A stretch of 64,000 nucleotides of DNA, taken from contig RPFO01000078.1 in assembly GCA_009746045.1 (NCBI GenBank), positions 1,397,107-1,461,106 on the forward strand, read 5' to 3'. Shown here one piece after another: positions 54,459 through 64,000 of the stretch. The first letter of the stretch is position 1, and each line of letters starts with the position of its first letter. The stretch comes from Mesostigma viride. Taxonomy: Eukaryota; Streptophyta; Mesostigmatophyceae; Mesostigmatales; Mesostigmataceae. The notes beneath the pieces are model-generated. The model saw only the letters and a list, made by a program, of their open reading frames with translations. It did not search any database and was not told where the DNA came from. Position numbers and translations under genes: made by a program.

Positions 54459-57400
54459 GTGGTCGGGCGAGGCGGCCTCCCGTCCCACCGCTCCTCGGGA
54501 GTAGTAGCCCTGCCCATGGGCTTGGGTCCCGGGGTAGGGGATAGGATAGAAAAATCAGATGGTAGCCCAGACGCGGAGTCAACTAGAGTAGAGGTAGACG
54601 TCAATAACGTGGCCGCGGCAGACGCGTCCTCCCAACCGGCGGCGCGTGCATCTCAAGGAGATTCGCGGCATCTGTTTCTTTTCAGTGGAGGGTTATTGGT
54701 TCCCCCCACCGTCCTTGATCCGTATTTGAAGGAGAAAACGATCATGGACGTGAAGTTCCTGGTCGACACCGGCGCCTCCACGTCCTTCATCAACGAGGCC
54801 CTGGTGCGTCGGCTGGGCCTGGTACCCCGGCCTCACACCACGGCAGTCTATGTCACCTACTCAGACGGTCGGCGACACCAATCGCCGGGCCTAGCAGACA
54901 TCAAGGGTGTGCTGCAGGGCACGCCGGTGGACCTGGTGGCGACTATTGCGCCGCTGGGCGCTGCCGACATCATCATTGGAGTGGACTGGCTGGACAAGCA
55001 GGATGTGGACATCAGTGTGCGCCGGCGGGTAGTTTGGTTTCCTGATGGTTCATTCTGGTGCCCTGACAGCGAGTATAGGGCACAGGCCGCGGAGGTCCAT
55101 AACATTACACACGAGCGCTCGGCGGACGGGCCTCGACCAGCGTCCCAGATCCTGATGAGTAGCAAGACGCTGGCGCGCCAGCTCCGGAAGGGCAAGGAGT
55201 ACGCGATGTATCGCATAGACCTGGATAGCACTCAGGCTCTGCTTAACGAGATTGGTGCCGGATTCACACCGGATGAGCTGGCGCGGTTCAATGCCGTCCT
55301 GGAGAAGCGCACTACCCTTTTTGCGGACCGCACCCCCCAGTTCCCTCCCAATCGATCGGTGTTGCACCGTGTCCAGCTCCAGGAGGGTTCCGGTCCTACC
55401 GTGTCTCCCATGTACCGCATGGGCCCAGTCGAGCTGGTGGAGCTCAAGAAGATCCTCATTTCACTGCTCGACGCGGGGCTCATTGAACCCAGCAACAGCC
55501 CCTTCTCAGCGGGCGTGCTGCTCGTTCCCAAGCCAGGAGGCAAGTGGCGTCTGGTGACGGATTACCGGAAGCTGAACGCCATCACCGTCAAGTCCCGGTA
55601 TCCCTACCGCGGATCGACGACATCTTCAACCGTGTCCAGGGGGCCACGTGTTTCACCGTCATCGACTGTGCGGACGGGTTTTGGCAGCTGCGCATCGCGC
55701 CAGAAGACTGCCACAAGACCGCGTTCGCTACGCCCTTCGGTCACTATCAGTTTCGGGTGGCGGCAATGGGGCTGTGCAATTCGCCGGCGTCCTTCCAGAT
55801 GCTGATGAATGATATCCTCCGTCCGGTGATGGGCACAGCCCACTTGCCGCAGGTCTCCCAGGACCTGGCGGACCCGCAGAAGGGGGCGCGCCCGCCCTGG
55901 ACCTACAAGCGCACGTGCGCGCTGGCGTATCTGGACGACATCCTGGTGTACTCCAAGACGTTCGAGGAGCACCTAGAGGATGTGGACGCCGTGCTGCAGA
56001 TCATGGAGGATGAGCACCTTTCGGCGCGGAAAGCCAAGGTGCGCGCCGGCCGCTGCGTGCCGTTTCTGGGCCATACCTTGTCCGCAGACGGCATCGCGAC
56101 CGACCCGAGAAGATCGAGTCCGTCCAGCAATGGCCTGTCCCTACGGACGTGAAGGGGGTGCGCAGCTTCCTGGGATTGGCATCTTACTACCGACGGTTCA
56201 TCCCGCGGTTTGCCACCATCGCCGCTCCGATCAACGCTCTTCTCAAGAAGGGTACCCCGTTCCTCTGGGCTGAGCAGTGCCAACAGGCTTTTGAGGCGCT
56301 TAAGCGCCACCTCACCACAGCACCAGTCCTTATCCTGCCGGACCCGGCCCTTCCTTTCGTCGTGGCTACGGACGCCAGCAAGGTGGCCATCGGGGGTGTC
56401 CTCTGCAGGACCAAGGCAAGGGTCTTCAGCCCATCGAGTATATCTCACGCACAATGATTCCGGCGGAGCGGAATTACCCAGTGCATCAGCAGGAGCTTCT
56501 GGCAGTAGTCTACAGCTGCCACACGTGGCGTCATCATCTTCTGGGGGCCCAGTTTTCGGTGGCCATTAGTGAGCAGGGGGATCTCGACCCCCACCGCCTG
56601 GTGATCCACACCGACCACCGGCCGCTCACCCACCTCCTGGTGCAGCCCAACCTGACGCCCCGCCAAGCGCGGTGGATGGAGTACTTGTCACAGTTTGCGC
56701 CATTCAAGATCCAATACGTCAAGGGCGCGGACAACGTGGTGCCAGACGCCCTTTCGCGACGGGCGGACTATTGGTTCTACGAGGACATGGATGTGCTTCA
56801 TACCACTTGCGTACCAGTGGCCGCCCCGGGGACCGCCTACGGCGCGGAGCCACGGTCTCCCCGGGCCCGCCACCTGTTTCATCTGGGACACACCACCAGC
56901 GATGACTTGTCACCTCTCTTGGAGGAGACGAGTGCCCACGAGGACGTGGACGCCCCCGGGGAGGGGGAGGGATCGCATATGCGCATGCCCCTTAGCCATG
57001 TGGTGCCGCCCCAGGGAATTTTTCAGCTTCAGCCGATCGGCCCGCCCACAGTCTTCTCCGAATTCGTCAACCAGGCGAGTGCGGAGACAGACCGGCCGCG
57101 GACGCGTTCACAGTCACGTCGGACCTGGAGACGATGATCAGTCGTTTCACGGTCACGGAGGAAGCGGCGCTTGAAGCCATCCGGGCGCATCCCCAGCAGA
57201 TGGGTGCCTACCCTTGCAAGTTCCAGGATGGACGCCTGTTCGTGAGTCCAGCCGGAGGAATGGCGGCTGTATGTCCCGGAGCTTTGTAGGGCCGCCTTGC
57301 TTCACGAGCTCCACGATTCGCTTCTAGGCGGACATCAAGGAAGCCACCGTCTTTATCCTCGGGCCCGCAAACATTTCTACTGGCCAGGGATGAAGGAGTA

Positions 57401-58634
57401 TATTGAGACATATGTGCGCCAGTGCCCCTCGTGCCAGATCATGAAGTCCAGGAACACGGGCTCGCAAGCCGTCCCCAAGACGTTACCTGATCCGATGGGT
57501 CCTTGGGATTCTATCATGATGGACTTCATCGGCCCGTTCAAGAAGGCGAAGAGCGGCAACAGCATGGTCTGGTGTTCGTGGACCGCCTGACGCGCATGTG
57601 TCACTTGGCCCCGTGTCCGGCCGACCTCACTGCGGAGGAGTGCGCCAAGATATACCTGACGCACGTGTTCCGGTTCCACGGGCTCAGCCGACAGTTCATC
57701 TCCGACCGCGACAAGCTCTTCACGGCCAAATTCTGGCAGGAGTTTTTCGAACGGCTGGGCACCAAGGTGTCGCTGGGCACGGCCTACCACAGTTCGTCGT
57801 CACATCTGGTGGAGCGGTTGAACCGCACAGTGCAAGAGACCATGCGACACTACACCGACGCGGTGGGCAGCAATTGGGAGGAACTTCTGGGCTTGGTGGA
57901 GTTCTCCCTGAACAATGCTCCCCAGGCCGCCCACGGATTTACCCCCTTTTTCCTCAACTCTGGCAGGCACCCTCTCACGCCTCCCGACCTGCTTATGAGC
58001 CCCGGACTGGGAGAGGATCAGGTCAAGCTGGACACACGCCAGGGGGTTGATCGCTTGCTGCAGCGGATGCACCAGGCTCATAACAGTGCAGTCCAGGGCT
58101 ACCGCGCCGCGACCGAGCGGTATCTGGAGAGGACAGCCGGCAAGCGGGATAACCGGGCGCCGTCCATTGAGGTGGGCGATTGGGTCCTGGTGGAGGGCCC
58201 ACAGATCGGACGATTCTCACACAAGGTGGAGAAGGAGCTGAAGACTAAGCTTCGTCCCATGTTCCTGGGCCCCTACAAGGTTCTCACCAAGTTTGACGAC
58301 GTCATGTTCCAGGTGGACGTCCCAGTGTCATGGAACCTCACGTCCAACCGTTTCCATCGTGACCAGCTCAAGTTGTACCACCAGAACACCATTCAGGGTC
58401 GGGTCAATCCCCCGGCCCCGTTGGAGTTCAATCCGGACACGGGGAACAGGAGGATGAGGTGGCAGCGATCGTGGGACACCGGATGTCAAACGAGGTCGGG
58501 GGACCCAGCGACAGTACCGTGTGCGATGGCGATTCGCGCAGCATGAGTCTGAGGACTCCTGGCGCACTTCTACTGAGTTAGCGGGTTGCGCCCGCTTATT
58601 GGAAGCGTACAAGAAGACACACCAATTGCATTAA
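54459..58634 (+). CDS. pol: pol polyprotein (protease, reverse transcriptase, RNase H, integrase, chromodomain), frame-broken
   Basis: Domains in order: aspartic protease (FLVDTGASTSF, about 54755); reverse transcriptase (GKWRLVTDYRKLN, TVIDCADGFWQL, FGHYQFRVAAMGL, catalytic AYLDDILVYS near 55921); RNase H (FVVATDASKVAIGGVL, ELLAVVYSCHTW, VIHTDHRPLTHLL); the integrase zinc region (HQGSHRLYPRARKHFYWPGM, CPSCQ) and DDE core (MMDFIGPF, ISDRDKLFTAKFW, SSHLVERLNRT); a C-terminal chromodomain (EVAAIVGHRM, QYRVRWRF, EDSW, ARLLEAYKK), stop 58632-58634. The reading frame changes near 55600, 56105, 56405, 57095, 57250, 57570 and 58490, yet no domain contains a stop in its own frame. Gag and pol overlap by 46 bp in a -1 relation, which could be genuine. 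Confidence 0.92.
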
Positions 58635-58640
58635 TAGGCC

Positions 58641-61202
58641 ACATGCGGTATAACGGTGTACGGTGTAGGGTGAGAGTGAGGTGTGAGCCGGGTACAGGTA
58701 CACGCCGACTAACGCCTTGGCTTGTGGTGTGTGGGCCGTGCAGGGGGACGCCGCGGAGGCGCTTCCCAGGGCCAGACTTCCGCCAGCGCCGCGGAGGCCG
58801 TAGAGGCAGGAATCCGGGTAGTAGACGGGGAGTCGAGTGAGGAAGATCTGGTGGACATGGACACGACAGATTACCCGGAGGCCCCTCTACCAGAACAGGT
58901 GACAGGATGCAGACAGCTCGCGGAGAGCCTGCAGTCCGAAGGGGTGCTTAAGGGCCGGGGGCTCGGGAGGTGGTGGCCGGCACGAGACGTCGTCCAGACC
59001 CGAAGCTCCGGACGCGCGCGCGCTGCAGCTAGTGAAGGAGCTGAATGAGGAGACATTCAACCCCCGGTGTTCGTGCGCGACTATGGTCGGGCGGGTGACT
59101 TGGTGGAGCGGCGTCGTCGGCGCCGTAACCAGATGCCGTCAGATCTCCGCGCCGATTCCATTCTGGCGCGGGTCGGCCCCGCTAAGCTGGAGGATTTTCG
59201 ATGGTTCGTGCGGAGAAATGTGGGGTTCAAGATCGAGACCCGCACCGCCGAGCGCGACGGCGTGGTGGTCGGTATCGACTGGGAAACCCATGAGCGGGAG
59301 TGCCTGTGTCATGCGTGCGTGAACACGCTGGATGCAGGTCTGGTTTTCCACGGCTGTTGCTCCTCCTAATTCCACCCGAGGTGCGGAAGCATCTGGAGAA
59401 CTACTTTCCTCGATACCTCCCGTTTGAAGGGGCGTTGCGGGGCGAGAAGTGTATGCGCGCGGGTCAGTACTCGTTACGGCAGGCCCTGGATCGCATTGTG
59501 GCGATGGACGACGAGGACCAGGATGATGGGAGCGAGGGTGACGACTCCGATTCTGATGACTACCCTCCCCGCCCTCTTCCTCGTCCTCCTCCAAGGGATC
59601 CACCTTCTGGGGGCTCCTTGGAGGGCGGCGCAGGACATCGTCCTGTGACGCGTTTCGAGGCGCCACCGCCGGCGATGGGCTGGGGGCGCCCCTCTGGGCG
59701 AGGGTCTCGCCCGCGGTCCACGGGTTGGGGCGGGGCAGCCAACCAGCTTCTCGGCGTGCTCCAGACCGGCCTGCACGTCGGCGCTCGCCCTCACCGTCAT
59801 CGCGCTCGCGTTCCCGTTCGGACTCGGGAACGGAGGTACGCCCTGCTCGCCGAGCGTCACCACCACCTCGTCGCCCGGCTGATCGGCACTGGGAGCGCAC
59901 GTGGGGGTCGGCGGTGGAATTGGAGCGAGAGTCTCGGCGACCGCGGTCGGATACGACGGGAGCTGCTCCGGCTAGGACAGAACAGCCGGCCGGGGGCGAG
60001 CCCCCGGTTGTGGCCCCCTAGGTCCTCCGACGGATGCGGGCCAAGAGGAGCCTACCTTCCTTGTCTCCTTGGAACCACCGGAGCCTACCTTCCTAGTCTC
60101 CCTGGAACCACGTCCCCGGCCTGCACCAGCCGGCTCATCAATGCCACGTCCTGCGGAGGGACACCCGGCCCACTTCGTCGGGTCGACCTCGCACCCTTCC
60201 GCGGAGGAACCGTGCCTACACACCATGGCAGAGACGCGACCTCGGGTCGCGGAGGGCCCAGCGGACGGGCATTCTGGTACCAGCGGAGCCCGTGATGCGC
60301 TTGGAAGCGCTCGTAGCTGCGGTACAATCAGGACAGGACCTGATACAGCGCCTGATGGTCCAGCACGGTCGTCAAGGCGATCATTCTGCGGCCACCTCAG
60401 TGGGCTATGATGCGGCTTCCAGAGCTCCTGGGTCACGAGGAGTGGTCATTGGGGGACTTCATACGGCCGGTACCGGGCAGAGCGGTGCGACATGGTGGGC
60501 CAGGACCTCGCACGGAGAAGCTGTGTGTGACATTCGAGGGACCTCCGGCTTTTCAGGTTCCCCCGGGTACGCACCTACCTGCTCCTCTGGTGTTTCAAGC
60601 GGGTCCTTGGTTCGCTGTGGATCGCGGGGCTTACTGGGAACAGGTAGAGATCACCTTTCTGCCCCAGGTTCCCCTGCCCCTGCCGCAACCCGACGACCCT
60701 CGTTTCCCCTTGCGGTGGGGCATACTGTGCGGTTCGGGTCCGAAGACTGGTGGGATTGGCGATATCAGGTCGACGGGGTGGGGCACGTGGTGACGCCTCC
60801 CAAGGTGGCTCCAGCGGAGGGGAGTGTCTTTCTTAATCTGGTGGCGCCCGATATTGTAGGGCCCGGACGGTGTCGATCAACGATGATCACGTGCGTATGG
60901 AGGTTTTCATGATGGGGGTGCACTTTGTTCGCGAGCACCGTTGTGGGGTGGTGGATCGGTCGGCGCTGACACTCCTATTCACCCATCCCCAGTACCTCGC
61001 TGGGTTCCTGTCTCTGTGGCCCAGAGGGTCGTGGGTGGAGCTGTCCCGGCTGGGTCGGCAGAAGGTGTCCCCCTACCAAGTGGCTTTTGAGGTTGACCTG
61101 TGTTCGCACCCTGGGGTGATGACTTCACAGATGACCCACGCGGGGCGTAGGGCCTTCACTGAAGTCCTGTCGCAGCGACGTGCCACTAGCGGCGGACGCT
61201 AG
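58641..61202 (+). CDS. Unknown 3' open reading frame of the chromovirus, frame-broken
   Basis: The sequence between the chromodomain stop and the polypurine tract is coding-like on the plus strand, in several frames. An early acidic part (GESSEEDLVDMDTTDYPEAP) is followed by QMPSDLRADSILARVGPAKL, FVRRNVGFKIETRTAERDG, VGIDWETHERECLCHACVN, LLIPPEVRKHLENYFPRYLP, an Arg/Ser-rich stretch (SPSPSSRSRSRSDSG), MRLEALVAAVQSGQDLIQRL and a C-terminal part (VHFVREHRCGVVDRSALTLL, SPYQVAFEVDLCSHPG), stop 61200-61202. I recognise no family and see no membrane segment, so an envelope protein is unlikely. About 2.5 kb of preserved coding character after pol is unusual for a chromovirus. Confidence 0.55.
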
Positions 61203-61404
61203 AGTGGTTAGAATAGTTTTCGTGACGGATAGCGGATTGATCCAGTCACCATCAGTCTTACTACTACGTCAGAGTTGGTCCTGTGTATCAACTTCTAGAG
61301 GAACTGGCATTACTAACCTGCGGGTGAACCGAGGTTGGGACATAGTACTCTTATAGTAGTGTTGTTTTCCAATCTCACTTGTACGGTAGGGACTACCGAC
61401 CCCC

Positions 61405-61418
61405 ATGGGGGGGAGGAG
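61405..61418 (+). promoter_or_regulatory. Polypurine tract
   Basis: ATGGGGGGGAGGAG ends directly at the 3' LTR, where second-strand synthesis would be primed. Confidence 0.85.
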
Positions 61419-62002
61419 TGTTACGTCCCTGCCCTTTTGGTCGGACGTAACAATGGAATAAATTACTAAGGCTGTTTGGTCTATTGGACTTGGGTTTTAT
61501 GGACCTTGGCTATTGTGTGAATTGGACTAGTTATTTTGGTCCTAGGTTGTCCTTTTAGGGGCCGGCGCTGTGGCGCCGCGCCAGTTCTGAGTCCGTCAGT
61601 AGTTCTAGGCGTGGATCCTATAGTTGAGGGTCGATGTCGGCCCGGATCCTACGTGGAATGAGTGACTCGGATTGTTCTAGGGAAATTGGCGTGTATCTGC
61701 GCCGCAACCAACCTAGGTTAAATTGGTCCGAGGACGAGAGTCTCGTCCTCTTGGTTTAATGAATGATAAGTGCGAATACGCCTACACATTGAGCCCGGGG
61801 CATTATCCATTTGTAATTGGTATTGCTAGCCAATATAAGTGTGAACTAATTAGCTTGGCATTAAGCCGTGATGCCAGATATCTCACGACTCACGTCGTGA
61901 AGCGCAACCTACTTTAGGCTATCTTGAATTATTCCTAATTCCGGCAAGGAGGGTCTTTCGCTACGTAGCTCAGGCTAGGTGTGTCTGGGCAGGGACGTAA
62001 CA
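61419..62002 (+). repeat. 3' LTR
   Basis: 584 bp, the same length as the 5' LTR. By eye it differs at about four positions (near 61580, 61664, 61718 and 61759). Confidence 0.95.
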
Positions 62003-62149
62003 CAGGGCACCCGCACCCTCATGGTCTATCACGCTATGCCCGGGTAAGGGGGGAGCATGCCTGTGAGGGGGAAGATCATCATGGCTATACAAGAGCTATG
62101 GCATGGCTTCTCAGCAGAGAGTGACTCCCTGCATGGGCACAACATTACT

Positions 62150-62580
62150 AAATAACAATGGCAGACCATTGTCCATACATTAATATGCAGGCCCAATTAA
62201 TAAACCAATTAATAAACCAATTAATAAATGCAGGCCCACGCACCAGCCCCTGTGGGCAAGCCCGCCCCCCCCCCCCCAGGAGGAAGGGGCGCTTTGCTGA
62301 GTAGAGTAGCCGCTAGGATTTTGGTAGATTAATTAATTAACTAATTAATAGACACGTGACTGCGTCACGTGAGCATAAGTCCTCAGTGGGAGGGGAACAT
62401 GGGATGGAATGGATGGTATAAGCTATCTAGGTCCTAGTTACAGGGGTGGTTTGGTAGATTATATTAGATTATCTATGATTGTTCGCTTAGTAGTTTTTCG
62501 CGGCTCCGCACACCCCCACCCACCCGCGATGGAATACGTGCTCCCATGATCTCCCAACGGAGTCATACATTATAATTTAA
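62150..62580 (+). mobile_element. LINE family B 3' fragment, interrupted
   Basis: It carries the LINE-B ORF2 end (CCTGTGGGCAAGCCCG..AAGGGGCGCTTTGCTGAGTAG) and the 3' UTR ending CTCCCAACGGAGTCATACA. Two interruptions are visible: an (AATTAATAAACC)n expansion near 62194-62229, and a 118-bp insertion at 62332-62449 flanked by a 12-bp duplication. Confidence 0.7.
62332..62449 (-). mobile_element. 118-bp 5'-truncated LINE 3' end (family C) with 12-bp duplication
   Basis: It is flanked by TTTGGTAGATTA at 62320-62331 and 62450-62461. Read on the minus strand it ends with an ATTAATTAGTTAATTAAT tail after CTCACGTGACGCAGTCACGTG. A related copy in the same orientation lies at about 62790-62885. Confidence 0.75.
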
Positions 62581-62639
62581 TTTAATTTTTTTAATCCCTG
62601 TTTGATTCACATGCAACAAGAACGAGGGGGCATTAATTA

Positions 62640-63065
62640 AACGCGTGAGCAGCACTCCCGTTAAGGATTCACTAGCTCCAGAGTGCTTTTAATCCCTGTA
62701 TGCGCACAGCAGGAAGGGGGCAGAGACCCCGGCCCCCTTCCCTCATGCCGCTGGCATGCCACAGGTGCAATTGATGGTCAAGTTATAATTAATTATGTTA
62801 AATTGGACTGCGTCACGTGAGCATAAGTCCTCAGGGGGATGGAATCGATGATGCTAGCTATCTAGGTTCTAGTTACAGGGTTGCGGGTGCCGCGGCCCAA
62901 ATTACTATGAATGCCATCAATTAATTGAACAAGTGCTCCCACTGGGGAGTCACGGAGCACCAGAGTGCTTCTAGTCCCTGAGTGTGCACAGCGGGTAGGG
63001 GGCAGAGACCCCTCCCTTCCCTCATGCCACAGGGCACAGGCATGCCACAGGGTGCACAATCAGAC
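62640..63065. repeat. Repeated LINE-like fragments
   Basis: 62670-62770 and 62958-63060 share CCAGAGTGCTT..AGTCCCTG..GCACAGC and GGGGGCAGAGACCCC..CTTCCCTCATGCC..GGCATGCCACAGG in the same orientation. A family C 3' end lies between them at 62790-62885. No intact frame is present. Confidence 0.6.
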
Positions 63066-63557
63066 CCGTCGAAACGATCTGGAACCCCCTGTGGGTGCAA
63101 TAAATATAGTAAAAAATTACAATATGGGAACCCTGGCTTCGCCTGCGCAGCCCCAAAAGTGACCATGCACCGTTTTGTGAGGGCTTGCGTGGCTTGCCGT
63201 TTCCTGCGAGATCCGGGGGTTGTCATAGCTGCAGCTGCATCTGTCACCTCTTTAGTCGCTGCGGCTTCTCAAAGCGTTAGATCCAGGAATTCTGCCAGTT
63301 TGCTCCAGGAAAAATTCCAGCGAGCTGTGTCTGCTCGCAGGATCTTTCTACCCTTCACGAGGGTGGCCCTTTGCGGCCAGCTTCCTGAGGCGTATGCTCG
63401 GCCAGGGCTGGACTATAACCATGTCATAGTACATCCTTTCATATTCTGTGCAGGTGACCCTATATATCATTGGCTTTGGGGTCAGCTTCCTCTGGCCTTG
63501 TTGTTCCGCCTTTCGATGAAGCACGGAACATTCACAAGAAACCGCCACTGGTGTTCA

Positions 63558-64000
63558 GTAGCTGAAACCTTGCGGCCGGTTCCGGAGCCTCACGTACAGA
63601 AGCTCCAGAATGGTGTTCATGGCGTCGCTGTCCAAGTAATCATGCTGCCCACGTGTCACTTGCATCACCTGCTGCTCCATGGGAGTCACATCGTAGCGCA
63701 GCTTCCGCAGCCTGTCCTTGAGGTCCGTTCGGTACCGGCGGAAGACGAAGCGGGGCCACACGCGGCGGATGTTGATCTGCATCATTTGAACCTCTTCTTG
63801 GGGGATCGCGGCCAGGATCTTGTGCAGGTTTGGGATGTCCTTTTCTAGCACCCGCACAGAGAACTTGGAGTAATCGAGGATGTTGGAAAACACCATGTCC
63901 ACATCATCACTAACGATAACGGGGATGCAACCGTGCAGAAGTCCATGAATGTATCCCTGGCTCCAGCCGTCGCCGGGGAACGCGCCGCAGAAGACCGAAT
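63558..64000 (-). CDS. Exostosin-like glycosyltransferase (GT47), 3' part
   Basis: It is read on the minus strand from the window edge to a stop at about 63555-63557, so the 5' part is missing. It contains FCGAFPGDGWSQGYIHGLLH then GCIPVIVSDDV, the conserved donor-binding region of the exostosin family (usually GDxxS..R..D....GCIPV). This is followed by LDYSKFSVRVLEKDIPNL, a matching C-terminal helix region, and a basic tail. Family members are Golgi type II membrane enzymes that build wall or matrix polysaccharides. The last coding part (RLRNRPQGFSY) could continue differently if an intron donor was missed. Confidence 0.82.

Noticed and set aside
58641-61202. Envelope protein interpretation of the 3' frame
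   Set aside because: No signal peptide or transmembrane segment is visible in any frame, so there is no support for an envelope role.

Overview
The window looks like nuclear DNA of a photosynthetic eukaryote, most likely a unicellular green alga. The coding exons are GC-rich and interrupted by GT-AG introns. One host gene resembles a plastid phytyl-ester-synthase/acyltransferase and another is a TMTC-type membrane/TPR protein. The rest is mostly layered eukaryotic transposons. I cannot name the species. No rRNA, tRNA, operon or CRISPR was seen.

Layout. 0.3-7.0 kb holds transposon debris: two TTAA-flanked elements side by side, fragments of at least two LINE families, and a short LINE copy with an 11-bp target duplication inside an older LINE. 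7.1-23.7 kb holds a minus-strand alpha/beta-hydrolase plus acyltransferase gene. Nine exons keep phase throughout, a hAT-like element splits a possible tenth, and several introns are swollen by tandem repeats. 23.7-26.2 kb is the intergenic space between divergent genes, with a 460-bp MITE. 26.2-32.0 kb is a plus-strand four-exon TMTC-like gene. 32.2-41.2 kb holds another MITE and LINE copies, one of which keeps ORF1, endonuclease, reverse transcriptase and a TTAA-rich tail. 41.33-41.93 kb is an uninterrupted (ATTC)n tract of about 600 bp. 42.07-62.00 kb is a Ty3/gypsy chromovirus with 584-bp LTRs, split in gag by an 8.3-kb CACTA element that itself contains a second copy of the TTAA element. 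62.0-63.5 kb is more LINE debris, and the window closes with the 3' part of a minus-strand exostosin-like (GT47) gene.

The most unusual signal is in the introns of the two complete host genes. The two biggest arrays (44 x 69 bp and about 71 x 37 bp) are built from an exon's last bases plus the first bases of the following intron, so every unit carries a copy of the 5' splice site. Smaller duplications of the same kind occur at three other exon ends and one exon start. The 69-bp array is also a whole number of codons and stays open in the sense frame. This suggests splice junctions repeatedly seeded tandem duplication in this genome.

A second theme is that the retrotransposon reading frames carry many single-base breaks but few stops, while the two LTRs are about 99% identical. 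Sequencing or assembly indels explain this better than decay.
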